Assembly (NCBI RefSeq): GCF_025642785.1
Contig: NZ_JANZKU010000009.1
Coordinates: forward strand, 124,001 to 188,000
DNA: 64,000 nt
Direction of reading: 5' to 3'
Source of the DNA: Pseudomonas sp. RIT-PI-AD
GTDB lineage: Bacteria; Pseudomonadota; Gammaproteobacteria; Pseudomonadales; Pseudomonadaceae
The position numbers and the translations under genes are program-made. Shown piece after piece: positions 48,001-56,034 of this stretch (within the stretch, counting starts at the first letter, position 1; the number at the start of each line of letters is the position of its first letter). The notes beneath the pieces were generated by a model. It had not been told where the DNA came from and ran no database searches. It saw only the letters and a list, made by a program, of their open reading frames with translations.

Positions 48001-49378
48001 GGACGAATCCCGACTCGCTCAGGTTGCTGGAGAACACCACCGGCGCCGAACGGGGATGGCCCTGGCGGCGGGCTTCGCGCAACACCTCGAGGGCCGGGAA
48101 CGCCGAGCGGTCGATGGCCGCATGGAGGCCGTGCTGGAACAGTCGCGCCGCTTCGGCGAAGGGCAACTGCGGCGCGTCCTGGCACTCCACCAGCAGCAAG
48201 GTGGTGAAGTCGGCGATCACCTGGTCGAGGGGGAACTGGTCGTCGTGCCGGTCGAACAGCGGCACGTTGAGCAGGAAATTCGACTGTGCGCTCCAGCGCG
48301 CCAGCACCGCGTTGAACGCGGTGGCGAATACGCAGGACAAGGTCAGCCCGTGGCGGGTGGCCTGGTCTTGCAGGCGCCCGGCTTCGGCGACGCTGAGCAC
48401 GAAGGCCTGGCGGCTGAAGCGCGGTTCGCGGATCGATTCCGGCGCGCGCGCCAGGGGCAGCGCCGGGCCGTCGGGCAACTGGGCCAGGCGTTGGCACCAG
48501 TATTCGCGATCCCGCGCATAGGCCTCGGCGCGACGTTGCCGGCGACGACTCAGGTAGTCGGCGAAATGCAAGGTCGGCGGCGCGGCCAGGGACGCCGGCG
48601 CCTGATAGGCGCGGCCCAACTCAGCCATCAGCAGGCGCAGGCTCTCCACGTCGGCGGCCAACAGGTCGACACTCAGCCAGACCCGGTCACGGCCGTCGGG
48701 CAACTGCACCAGGCCCACCAGCATCACCTGCCCCGCCTCCACCGCCAGGCATTGGTGCGAGCGCCAGTGGCGCAGTTCGGCCCAGGCATTCCGTGCGGCT
48801 TGTAAGCTGTGTTGGCGCCAGTCCTGATGATCGAACACCGGCACTGTCGGCGACGCCAGAATGCGTTGGCGGCCCTCGTTGAAACTGGCCCGCAGCATCG
48901 GGTGGCGGGCCTGCACCCATTTCACGGCGGCTTCGAGGCGCTGCGGATCGATGCCCTGGCAGTCGAATTCCAGCCAGGCGTGGCAACTGATATTGCCCAG
49001 CACTTCCGCCGACCCACGGCCCAGCCAGTAGGCCTGCTGCACCGCGCTGAGCTCGAAGCTCTCCTCGGGCGCCGGCGCCGCTGCGACGGCCGTCGCCGGC
49101 GTGGGTTGCAACCTCTGGCCGCGCAGCAATGCGAGCCAGGCGGCCACGCAGGGGTCGGCGCTCAGTTGGGCGAATTCGACCTGTAATCCGTGACTGCGCA
49201 GGCGTTCCTGCAGGTACATCAGGCGGATCGAATCCAGCCCGCAACCCAACAGGTTTTCCTCGTCGCCCAGGCTGTCGATGTCCTCCACGGTCGCGCCCAG
49301 CAATTGGGCGAGGTAGTCGATCAGCCAGGGGCGGAGTGGGTTCGCCGAGATCGTGTCTGCTGTTGTCAGCTCGCTCAT
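45062..49378 (-). CDS. pchE: PchE, pyochelin/dihydroaeruginoate synthetase (ArCP-Cy-A-E-PCP)
   Basis: A 1438-residue synthetase, the same length as in P. aeruginosa. It loads salicylate on the N-terminal aryl carrier domain (CGLDSIRL, S50), condenses and cyclises with cysteine (DLLAADVES, D238/D243/S246), and activates cysteine (YVIYTSGSTGIPKG from Y700; GLGGATEAGIWS; YHTGDRGRF). A methyltransferase-like segment of about 300 residues inserted before LNANGKIDRG (e.g. VAVLDVRGGQLLDRWLDQL) corresponds to the epimerase domain that sets D-cysteine in PchE, and the last carrier has FFSLGGDSLLATRL. The first gene of a leftward operon. The synthetase start is 49378, about 166 nt after pchR ends. Presence of the E-like insert favours pyochelin over enantio-pyochelin. 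Confidence 0.97.
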   Translation of the reverse strand: MSELTTADTISANPLRPWLIDYLAQLLGATVEDIDSLGDEENLLGCGLDSIRLMYLQERLRSHGLQVEFAQLSADPCVAAWLALLRGQRLQPTPATAVAAAPAPEESFELSAVQQAYWLGRGSAEVLGNISCHAWLEFDCQGIDPQRLEAAVKWVQARHPMLRASFNEGRQRILASPTVPVFDHQDWRQHSLQAARNAWAELRHWRSHQCLAVEAGQVMLVGLVQLPDGRDRVWLSVDLLAADVESLRLLMAELGRAYQAPASLAAPPTLHFADYLSRRRQRRAEAYARDREYWCQRLAQLPDGPALPLARAPESIREPRFSRQAFVLSVAEAGRLQDQATRHGLTLSCVFATAFNAVLARWSAQSNFLLNVPLFDRHDDQFPLDQVIADFTTLLLVECQDAPQLPFAEAARLFQHGLHAAIDRSAFPALEVLREARRQGHPRSAPVVFSSNLSESGFVPKSFREVFGDLHDMLSQTPQVWLDHQLYRVEDGLLLAWDSIAELFADGVLEAMFQAYIELLQRLADSDWNQPQPVPLPVAQQARRDRQNGAPAPGRGRGLLEDFFRQSARRPEALALICGERRCTYGELATRALRVAAGLLEAGMRQGEAVEVCLPRGLQQIVAVFGVLAAGGCYVPVDTAQPPARRRLIESAAGIALVIAEQAPALTPDSPPLRWLDPARLERSAPLAAPRAQAPQASAYVIYTSGSTGIPKGVEVSHGAALNTLDALQAELDIDQDDCLLAVSALDFDLSVFDLFGVLGQGARLVLLHPEETRDAARWAQLIAEHRVSLWNSAPALLEMALGIAARDCRYQSLRAVLLSGDWIALDLAARLRRHATPQCRVYGLGGATEAGIWSNLQRIDEVPEQWPSIPYGKPLAGQAYRVVDDSGHDVPDHVVGHLLIGGGSLARGYRNDPRLTAQRFRCDDRGRWYHTGDRGRFWGDGTIEFLGRMDQQVKLRGQRIELGEIEAALTAHPLIDSACAAVLPGAVASLGAVLVMGATPIDIAADALHGPSLLDDTPAAEARVAGEVLQRVLQGPPLPERPLFDTWRQWLDGQPAESMSLGDALAQLGWREADLHAMVNALQALLRSEDGISQVLFDPLLAPQALALNLPAGRQVLDAMSRAVQEQCAAQAGPLEVAVLDVRGGQLLDRWLDQLNHGDLRLTLFDTSPGLLAAAGKRARVACQSLQDGLLPAEHWARYDLVISFAALHSHAQPGDCLNLAQALLKPTGRLLLADLLRDSPLGLVSAALLENRAPVLPDTGQIAQALGRSGFAEPECLWRNPAMLLVSARAAETPDGDSLQPWMQQRLPLAMCPEHLWCVPHLTLNANGKIDRGRLQAGLTAASQRQQPASSAAGELSPALQPLAACWEAILGRPVLSAQGSFFSLGGDSLLATRLLASVRERLGVSLRMSDFYRQPTLAGMAALLARSAALEEGVL

Positions 49379-49544
49379 GAAAAGCTTCCTGTGGCCCGTC
49401 GAAATGAAGTCTGTGGCTCACCAAGATGGAAGCCATTGTCAAATGAGACTTTATCTCAAGCGGGTTTTCAGGAAGCGCTCAGGGCTTTAGATGCACGGGC
49501 CTTTTCATTCGATTCAGAGGCAGTCGCCCGCGCGCTGGACCCTC

Positions 49545-50438
49545 TCAGCGGATCTCGCTGGGCGATACCCCGTAGCGTTTGCGGAAGGCGATGGAAAAAT
49601 GCGCCGGGCTGTAGCCCACGCCATAGGCGACGGTCGACACGTTGCTCTCTTCATCGCTGAGCATGCGGTGCGCCTCGCTGAGGCGGTGTTCGTGCAGGTA
49701 GCCGAACACGCTGGTGCCGAAGACCTTGCGGAATCCCGCGGTGAGCTTGCGTGGGCTCATGCCGACATGGCTGGCCAGGTCGTTCAGGCTCGGCGGTTCC
49801 AGCAACGAGCGCACCAGACGATCCCGCGCGGCGTGCACCCGCTCGACATCGGATGAGGTGATGCGCAGCTTCTGCTCCGGTTGCCCCCGTTCATCCAGCA
49901 GGAATTGAGCGCTGAGGGCGGTCAGTTCCAGTGCCTTGCCGCCCAGGTACAGCGAGCGGCTCGGGCCCTGCATCGGGCAGGTCGCGATCTGCGTCGCCAG
50001 GGCCTGCATCGCCCGCGGCGCCGGGCGCACCATCATGTAGGGGTCCCCGGCGCCGCGGGCCAGCAGCTTGCGCGGTGCCATGCCCAGGTGGCGGTCGAGG
50101 GATTCCAGGTCCAGTTGCACGATGGTGTAGCGCAGCGGCGTCGAGGTGCCGTAGATCTGCGACGAAGTGAACTCGCCGTCATTGACGATGGTGCACAGGC
50201 TCGGGCCCCTGATCGATTGCTCGGCGTGCCCGGGAACGCGGCAGGACAACTCGCCACTCTGCACCAGGATCAACTTGAGCCCGCGCTCCAGCGGGTCCTC
50301 CACCCAGGCCTCGCTCTCGGACCACAGGGTGCCGGTGACCAGGGTCATGTGCGGTTCCAGGTAGACCGTTCCGGGCTGGTTGCCCTTGGGTTCGGCCGGC
50401 GTCTCTTGGTGGGTGGGGGCGATGATCGTAATAGTCAT
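49545..50438 (-). CDS. pchR: PchR, AraC-family activator of pyochelin genes
   Basis: A 297-residue AraC-type regulator, one residue different in length from P. aeruginosa PchR as I recall. It starts MTITIIAPTHQETP, with a conserved N-terminal effector domain (LILVQSGELSCRVPGH) thought to bind ferripyochelin, and a C-terminal pair of helix-turn-helix motifs: LASHVGMSPRKLTAGFRKV and VAYGVGYSPAHFSIAFRKRYG, ending PSEIR. With Fe-pyochelin it activates pchDCBA, pchEFGHI and fptA. The start is chosen by similarity; the frame continues upstream to an ATG at 50618 but that reads as junk. It diverges from pchD across a Fur site. Confidence 0.96.
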   Translation of the reverse strand: MTITIIAPTHQETPAEPKGNQPGTVYLEPHMTLVTGTLWSESEAWVEDPLERGLKLILVQSGELSCRVPGHAEQSIRGPSLCTIVNDGEFTSSQIYGTSTPLRYTIVQLDLESLDRHLGMAPRKLLARGAGDPYMMVRPAPRAMQALATQIATCPMQGPSRSLYLGGKALELTALSAQFLLDERGQPEQKLRITSSDVERVHAARDRLVRSLLEPPSLNDLASHVGMSPRKLTAGFRKVFGTSVFGYLHEHRLSEAHRMLSDEESNVSTVAYGVGYSPAHFSIAFRKRYGVSPSEIR

Positions 50439-50597
50439 TGGGTTTTCCCTTGATCCTGAGGCCATTACGCGGGGGCCTGGCCTGAGTATGGGGAGGCTTT
50501 TAAACCCTAAACCTCCCTGTTTGAAGCCACTGCGTATTTCATCTAATGAAAAAGTCGCGGCACCGAAAGCCTTGGCGTTGAGAAGCACCAGGCAAAG

Positions 50598-50616
50598 TAT
50601 AATGATAATGGATCTC
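50598..50616 (+). promoter_or_regulatory. Fur box over the -10 region of the pchD promoter
   Basis: TATAATGATAATGGATCTC matches 14 of 19 positions of the Fur consensus, with 11 of 12 in the left half plus spacer. TATAAT at 50598-50603 is a perfect -10 element for pchD, so bound Fur would block RNA polymerase. It lies between the divergent pchR and pchD starts, about 45 nt before pchD. A -35 element is not clear, which fits a promoter that needs PchR. The site may serve pchR as well. Confidence 0.75.
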
Positions 50617-50660
50617 ATTTAGTTATTTGTAGCCGATTATTTCTACAAGTAGGAGATCCC

Positions 50661-52328
50661 ATGTCATCGCTCACCCCTACCCACGATTCAGACGCTTTCG
50701 ACGACGCGCCGGACTGGCCGCCAGCCTTCGCCGAGCGCTATCGCCGGGCCGGCTACTGGCAGGACCAGACATTCGCCCACGCCCTGGATGCCGCCGCCGC
50801 TCGCACACCCTCGGCGATCGCGATTACCGACGGCCCCCTGTACCTGAACTACCGCAGCCTGGCGGAACGCTGTCGACGCCTCGCCGGTGGGTTGCGCGCA
50901 CTTGGCGTCCAAGCCGGTGACAACGTGGTCGTGCACTTGCCCAACGGCAGCGCCTTTATCGAGGTGTGTTTTGCCTTGTTTCGCCTGGGCGCCCGGCCGA
51001 TTCTCGCCCTGCCCGCCCATCGCCAGCACGAGATCGGTGGCTTTTGTCGCTTTGCCCAGGCCACGACCTACATTGGTTGCGCTCAACTGGAAGGCTTCGA
51101 TTGCCGGCAGATGGCGCGCCAGCTGCTCGCGGCCAACCCGCAGTTGCAATATGTCGTGATCGACGGTGGCGCCGAGGAATTCACCGCCCTGGACGAGCTG
51201 TATCGCAACGAACCGCTGGAGCAGGACGCCGGCCGCGCCGACGCGGTGGCCTGCTTCCAGTTATCCGGCGGCACCACCGGCACGCCCAAGCTGATTCCGC
51301 GCCGGCACGCCGAATACCTCTACAACGTGCGCGCCAGCAGCGCGGTCTGCGGCCTGGACGCCCGCAGCGTGTACCTCACGGCCCTGCCGATGGCGCACAA
51401 CTTCACCCTGTGCTGCCCGGGCGTGATCGGCACCCTGCTGGCCGGCGGCCGGGTGGTGTGCACCCGGCGCTCCGACCCGGACACCTGCTTTGCCCTGATC
51501 AGCGCGGAGCGGGTCACCGTCACCGCACTGGTGCCGCCGCTGGCCATGCTCTGGCTCGATGCCCAGGCCCAGCGCCAGGCCGATCTGTCGAGCCTGCGGC
51601 TGTTGCAGGTCGGCGGGGCGAAACTGCTGAGCACCGCCGCGGCGCGGGTCGCGCCGACCCTCGGCTGCACCCTGCAGCAAGTGCTGGGCATGGCCGAGGG
51701 GCTGCTCTGCTATACGCGCCTCGACGACCGCGAGGACCTGATCCTGCACACCCAGGGCCGCCCGCTTTGCGCCGACGACGAAGTGCGCATCGTCGACGAA
51801 CGGGGACAGCCGGTGCCCGACGGTGAGGTCGGCGAGTTGCAAGTGCGTGGGCCCTACACCATTCGCGGTTATTACCGCCTGCCCGAACACAATGCCAAAG
51901 CCTTCACCGCCGACGGTTTCTATTGCAGCGGCGACCGGGTACGGCGTACCGCCGAGGGTTACCTGGTGGTCGAGGGGCGGGACAAGGACCAGATCAACCG
52001 GGGCGGCGAGAAAGTCGCCGCCGAGGAAGTGGAAAACCTGCTGATCAACCATCCCCAGGTGCATGACGCGGCCCTGGTGGCGATGCCCGATGCGGTGCTC
52101 GGCGAATCCACCTGCGCCTTCATCGTCGCCCGCGATCCTGCGCCATCGGCGTTTGGCCTCAAGCAGCACCTGCGCAGCCAGGGCCTGGCCGCGTTCAAGG
52201 TGCCGGACCGCATCGAATTCGTCCCCCGCTTTCCGCAGACCGGCGTCGGTAAGGTCAGCCGCAAGGATTTGCGGGAAAGCCTGCGCCTGGCCTGGCTGGC
52301 CGCCCATCGCGGGGGCCTCGCCTCATGA
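50661..52328 (+). CDS. pchD: PchD, salicyl-AMP ligase
   Basis: A 555-residue stand-alone adenylation enzyme that activates salicylate as the adenylate and loads the aryl carrier domain of PchE. The A3 core is QLSGGTTGTPKLIPRRH near residue 200; also visible are VTALVPPLAMLWLD, GMAEGLLCYTRL, and YCSGDRVRRT then KDQINRGGEKVAAEEVEN for the C-terminal hinge. GGAG lies 6-9 nt before ATG. First gene of pchDCBA; its stop overlaps the pchC start (ATGATG arrangement). The promoter has a Fur site and no clear -35. Confidence 0.96.
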   Translation: MSSLTPTHDSDAFDDAPDWPPAFAERYRRAGYWQDQTFAHALDAAAARTPSAIAITDGPLYLNYRSLAERCRRLAGGLRALGVQAGDNVVVHLPNGSAFIEVCFALFRLGARPILALPAHRQHEIGGFCRFAQATTYIGCAQLEGFDCRQMARQLLAANPQLQYVVIDGGAEEFTALDELYRNEPLEQDAGRADAVACFQLSGGTTGTPKLIPRRHAEYLYNVRASSAVCGLDARSVYLTALPMAHNFTLCCPGVIGTLLAGGRVVCTRRSDPDTCFALISAERVTVTALVPPLAMLWLDAQAQRQADLSSLRLLQVGGAKLLSTAAARVAPTLGCTLQQVLGMAEGLLCYTRLDDREDLILHTQGRPLCADDEVRIVDERGQPVPDGEVGELQVRGPYTIRGYYRLPEHNAKAFTADGFYCSGDRVRRTAEGYLVVEGRDKDQINRGGEKVAAEEVENLLINHPQVHDAALVAMPDAVLGESTCAFIVARDPAPSAFGLKQHLRSQGLAAFKVPDRIEFVPRFPQTGVGKVSRKDLRESLRLAWLAAHRGGLAS

Positions 52329-53107
52329 TGCCCCTGGACGAGCGCTGGGTGCGCCCCTATCGCCTCTCGCCGATGCCGCGCTGGCGCCTGGTGTGCTTCG
52401 CCCATGCCGGCGGCAGTGCGAGTTTTTTCCGCGACTGGGCCGCTGCCCTGCCCGCCGATATCGACCTGTTGGCCATCCAGTATCCGGGGCGCGAAGACCG
52501 CTTCTGCGAGCCCTGCCTGACCGACATGCACAGCCTCGCCGAGGCCGCCAGCCAGGCGCTACGGGGTTATGCCGATCGCCCCCTGGCCTTGTTCGGCCAT
52601 AGCCTCGGCGCCGTGGCGGCGTATGAAGTGGCGATACGCCTGGAGCGGCAGGCGATCGCCGTCGAGCACCTGTTCATCTCCGCCCACCCGGCCCCGCAAT
52701 GCCAACGCGGCGGGCAGTTGCACAGCGGGCCGGACGCCGCCTTGCTGGACGATGTGCGGCGCCTGTCCGGCCGTCCCCATCCATTGCTGGAAGACCCGGC
52801 CCAGCGAGAGCTGTTCCTGCCCAGCCTGCGCAACGACTACCGCATCGTCGAGACCTACCGCCGCGCGCAACCGCTGCCGCTCGACAGCCGGATCGAGGTG
52901 TTCTACCCCGAGCAAGACCCGGAGATCGACCTCGACGAAGCCCTCGCCTGGCAAGCCGCCAGCCTCCAGCCACTGCACCTGCGGCGCTGGGATGGCGAAC
53001 ACTTCTACCTGATCGAACAGCGCCAGGCGCTGTTCGACGCCCTGGCGACCGCCCTGCTCGGCCGTCGCCCGCTCACATCGCCCGCTCCCGAGGAACCCTG
53101 CCGATGA
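52325..53107 (+). CDS. pchC: PchC, type II thioesterase
   Basis: A 260-residue alpha/beta hydrolase that removes wrongly loaded groups from PchE and PchF. The nucleophile elbow is FGHSLGAVAAYE (Ser near residue 93) and the catalytic His is in WDGEHFYL near the C-terminus; FAHAGGSASFF forms the oxyanion hole and the aspartate lies in between. Its ATG begins on the last base pairs of pchD, and its stop overlaps the pchB start by 4 bp, so translation is coupled throughout. Confidence 0.95.
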   Translation: MMPLDERWVRPYRLSPMPRWRLVCFAHAGGSASFFRDWAAALPADIDLLAIQYPGREDRFCEPCLTDMHSLAEAASQALRGYADRPLALFGHSLGAVAAYEVAIRLERQAIAVEHLFISAHPAPQCQRGGQLHSGPDAALLDDVRRLSGRPHPLLEDPAQRELFLPSLRNDYRIVETYRRAQPLPLDSRIEVFYPEQDPEIDLDEALAWQAASLQPLHLRRWDGEHFYLIEQRQALFDALATALLGRRPLTSPAPEEPCR

Positions 53108-53409
53108 AAACCCCTGACGCTTGCGAAGGCCTGCCGGACATCCGGATCGCCATCGATTCACTGGACCACCAGATCGTCGAACTCATGCGCCAGCGCATGG
53201 CTTACGTCAAAGCCGCCGCCCGCTACAAACCGACGGAAAGCAGCATTCCCGCCCCCGAACGCGTGGAGCAGATGCTCCCGCAGCGGCGCCAATGGGCCGA
53301 GGAAGCCGGGCTGGACGCGCACTTCATGGAAACCCTGTTCGCCCAGATCATTCACTGGTGCATCGCCCAGCAGGTGCTGCACTGGCGCGCCACGAGAACC
53401 CTGGCATGA
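53104..53409 (+). CDS. pchB: PchB, isochorismate-pyruvate lyase
   Basis: A 101-residue all-helical AroQ-fold enzyme, the same length as in P. aeruginosa. It removes pyruvate from isochorismate to give salicylate. The typical N-terminal helix reads IRIAIDSLDHQIVELMRQR, with active-site residues of the AroQ helices, and MAYVKAAARYK continues it. The start overlaps pchC by 4 bp and the stop overlaps pchA by 4 bp. No ribosome site of its own is needed, given the coupling. Confidence 0.95.
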   Translation: MKTPDACEGLPDIRIAIDSLDHQIVELMRQRMAYVKAAARYKPTESSIPAPERVEQMLPQRRQWAEEAGLDAHFMETLFAQIIHWCIAQQVLHWRATRTLA

Positions 53410-54803
53410 GCGCCTTTGCACGGTTGGACGAACACGTCGAAGGGTTGACCCAGGTGTTCGAGCAGGCCCGGCGACGTGCCGCCGCGCAAGACGCGCCGGT
53501 ACTGGCCAGCTATGCCCTGACGATCAGCCCGATGGACCTGCTGGAACTGTTTTGCCGGGTCGACCGGCCTCATGCCGAAAGTCTGTTCTGGCGGGCGGCC
53601 GAGGGCGGCAGGAGCCTGTTCGGCTGGGGAGTGGCCGCAGAGCTGAGCGGCGCCGGCGAGCAGCGTTTCGTCGCGGTGGATCGGCAATGGCAGCAGTGGC
53701 TGCGCGGCGCGGTGATCCACGGCCCGCAGCCCCCCACCCTCTGCGGCGGCTTTCGCTTCGATCATCAGGCCAAGGCCGGCGGTGCCTGGCAGGGATTCGA
53801 CGACGCCTCGATGCTGCTGATGACCCTGCTGCTGATACGCGAAGGCGATCGCTGTTGGCTGCTGTGCCAACAGCGGATCGGCCCTTCGGACGTGGCCAGT
53901 CTGCGCTGCGAACATGTGCTGAATGAATGGCACGGCCTGATGGATCGCTACCTGTCGCCGCCGGCTACCACGGCGGCGCCGCAGCATGTACGCGACCAGT
54001 TGCTGCCACAGGCCTGCTGGGAAAGCAAAATCGCCCAGGCCCTGGACGTGCTGCGCAACACCTCGATGAAAAAGGTGGTACTGGCGCGGGAAGTGGTCAG
54101 CGAGTTTTCCCACCCCGTCAGCCCTGGCCGGACCCTGGCGCGGCTGGCCAGCAACGACCCCTCCGCCTACCTGTTCGCCTTCCGCCGGCAGCAAAGCTGC
54201 TTCATTGGCGCCTCGCCGGAGCGCCTGGCCAAACTGCACGACGGCCATCTGCAAACCTTGGCGTTGGCCGGCACTACCCGCCGCAGTCCGGACCCAGGGC
54301 GAGACGCCGCGCTGGCGCAAGCGCTGATGGACTGCGAAAAGAACCGCCACGAACATGCACTGGTGGTGCAGATCATCCAGAGCGACCTGGCACCCTGGGT
54401 CAGCCAATTGCAGGTACCGGCGGCCCCTTCCATTCAACGCCTGAGTCGGGTTCAACACCTGAGCACGGTAATCGAAGGCCAACTGCGCGATCGAGCCAGC
54501 CTGCTGCAAGTGGTCGAAACGCTGCATCCAACCCCTGCCGTCGGTGGCCATGAGCGGCGGCAGGCCCTGGAACATATCCGTCAGTTCGAGGGCTTCGACC
54601 GCGGCTGGTATGCCGCGCCGTTGGGCTGGCTCGATGGGAGGGGCAACGGCGAATTCATCGTCGGTTTGCGCTCGGCGTTGCTGGATGGCAAGCAAGCCCG
54701 GCTATTCGCCGGCTGCGGCATCGTACGAACCTCCGACCCGGCCAGCGAATACGAGGAAACCTGTATCAAGTTGGCGAGCATGCACGCGGCTCTAGCCGTA
54801 TAG
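53406..54803 (+). CDS. pchA: PchA, isochorismate synthase
   Basis: A 465-residue chorismate-utilising enzyme that converts chorismate to isochorismate with Mg2+. The conserved C-terminal catalytic region includes FIGASPERLAKLHDGHLQT, ALAGTTRRSPDPGRDAAL, NRHEHALVVQIIQSDL, LHPTPAVGG and GNGEFIVGLRSALL, then RLFAGCGIVRTSDPASEYEET. Start (MSAFARLDE) overlaps the pchB stop by 4 bp, so the longer open frame upstream is not used. It is the last gene of pchDCBA; no clear terminator follows in the next 100 nt. Confidence 0.95.
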   Translation: MSAFARLDEHVEGLTQVFEQARRRAAAQDAPVLASYALTISPMDLLELFCRVDRPHAESLFWRAAEGGRSLFGWGVAAELSGAGEQRFVAVDRQWQQWLRGAVIHGPQPPTLCGGFRFDHQAKAGGAWQGFDDASMLLMTLLLIREGDRCWLLCQQRIGPSDVASLRCEHVLNEWHGLMDRYLSPPATTAAPQHVRDQLLPQACWESKIAQALDVLRNTSMKKVVLAREVVSEFSHPVSPGRTLARLASNDPSAYLFAFRRQQSCFIGASPERLAKLHDGHLQTLALAGTTRRSPDPGRDAALAQALMDCEKNRHEHALVVQIIQSDLAPWVSQLQVPAAPSIQRLSRVQHLSTVIEGQLRDRASLLQVVETLHPTPAVGGHERRQALEHIRQFEGFDRGWYAAPLGWLDGRGNGEFIVGLRSALLDGKQARLFAGCGIVRTSDPASEYEETCIKLASMHAALAV

Positions 54804-55232
54804 AACGGCATTCCGACCATCAGGAAAACCGGTCCAAGTCGTTCACGCCTTACAAACGACGGCATGACTTCGCGCGCAGCCATCGGGCTTGCACATCGCC
54901 ACCTAAAGAATGGTCCTGCTCGACTACTTTAGAGAACGCAGAGTGCGCCGGAGGTGATGCGGCCTGACATCGCCTTGAAGGCGTGCTCGGCGGCTAAGCC
55001 GATAGCGTGTCGTTCCTGCTTGCGGCGGGTCTTGAGACGGAAAGTTGCCGGCCGCTTGGCCTGGCGGACGACCGGGTAGGAGAAGCATCGTGGAGTGTCA
55101 AGGTTGCGACCCGGGCTCGACGTTCGTCATGACGCCCCTCGGCTCCAGCGACAATTTGCCCCACATCTTGCCCTCAAATCGAGGACTTGAAAAACGCTGG
55201 TCTAGGGCGGTTTCAGTACAAATCGCAGGAAT
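54804..55232. other. Region between pchA and tRNA-Gly terminator, unassigned
   Basis: About 430 nt with no convincing gene. On the minus strand a 60-codon frame without a start (stop at 54929-54931) encodes the sequence RLKTRRKQERHAIGLAAEHA and could be a remnant of something, but I cannot name it. No attachment-site repeat of the tRNA-Gly end was found. Confidence 0.35.
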
Positions 55233-55260
55233 AAAAAAAGGGCCTTTCGGCCCTTTTTTC
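55233..55260 (-). terminator. Rho-independent terminator after tRNA-Gly
   Basis: AAAAAAAGGGCC pairs with GGCCCTTTTTTT around a short loop on either strand, an excellent bidirectional hairpin with A and T tracts. It lies about 40 nt beyond the CCA end of tRNA-Gly on the minus strand and could also end transcripts coming from pchA. Confidence 0.88.
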
Positions 55261-55300
55261 AACAATCTACAGACATTTCGAGTATCTGCGGATCGTAATT

Positions 55301-55376
<76 letters not shown>

Positions 55377-55440
55377 GTCTTGGTGACGGGCGCCATTCTA
55401 TAGGAACTCCGCGCGCCGTCAACCCCTTGATTCGAAAAAG

Positions 55441-56001
55441 TTATTTCTTACTGGATTCGCGGGTCAGATGGGGCCAGGCGGCCAGCAGGTATTGCAGCAT
55501 CGACCAGAGGGTGAGCGCAGCGGAAACGATCAGCAGCAGATAGCCCAGAATCACCCAGATGCTGATCAACGGGGGATTGGCCAACAGAATCACCAGCGCC
55601 AGCATCTGCGCCGCGGTTTTCCATTTCCCCAGATTGGACACCGCGACCTGGGCGCGTGCCCCCAATTCGGCCATCCACTCGCGCAGCGCGGAGACCACGA
55701 TTTCCCGGCCGATGATGATCACCGCAGGAAGCGTCAGCCATAGATTGGCGTGCTCTTCCACCAGCAACACCAGGGCCACCGCGACGATCAGCTTGTCCGC
55801 GACCGGGTCGAGAAAGGCGCCGAACGCGGTGCTCTGCCCGAGGCGCCGCGCCAGGTAGCCGTCGAGCCAGTCGGTGGCGCAGGCCAGGGCAAAGACCGCG
55901 CTGGCTGCCCAATAGCTCCATGGGAAGGGCATATAGAACAGCAGGATGAAAACCGGAATCAGCAGAACGCGCAGAACGGTGAGCAGGTTGGGAATATTCA
56001 T
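55441..56001 (-). CDS. pgsA: PgsA, CDP-diacylglycerol-glycerol-3-phosphate 3-phosphatidyltransferase
   Basis: A 186-residue inner-membrane enzyme making phosphatidylglycerol phosphate from CDP-diacylglycerol. The CDP-alcohol phosphatidyltransferase signature is spread through [14 protein letters not shown] and [14 protein letters not shown] (D-G-x2-A-R-x8-G-x3-D-x3-D). About five membrane helices. It follows uvrC by 33 nt on the same strand, in the gacA-uvrC-pgsA arrangement shared by pseudomonads. Confidence 0.96.
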   Translation of the reverse strand: MNIPNLLTVLRVLLIPVFILLFYMPFPWSYWAASAVFALACATDWLDGYLARRLGQSTAFGAFLDPVADKLIVAVALVLLVEEHANLWLTLPAVIIIGREIVVSALREWMAELGARAQVAVSNLGKWKTAAQMLALVILLANPPLISIWVILGYLLLIVSAALTLWSMLQYLLAAWPHLTRESSKK

Positions 56002-56034
56002 CTGTACGGCTGGGCTGCGAGGTGAATCGGCATT

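Noticed and set aside
45743-48805. A 1020-codon open frame antisense to pchE
   Set aside because: Same reason; pchE is intact and matches family length, and the frame has low-complexity Gln/Arg/His composition.
49379-49544. Possible Fur box upstream of pchE (GAGATAAAGTCTCATTT)
   Set aside because: Only about 9 of 19 positions match the consensus in the best alignment, no better than chance; the region may hold a PchR site I cannot recognise.
54929-55130. A 60-codon frame without a start on the minus strand (RLKTRRKQERHAIGLAAEHA)
   Set aside because: No start codon, no ribosome site and no identifiable family; could be a chance frame or an unidentifiable remnant.
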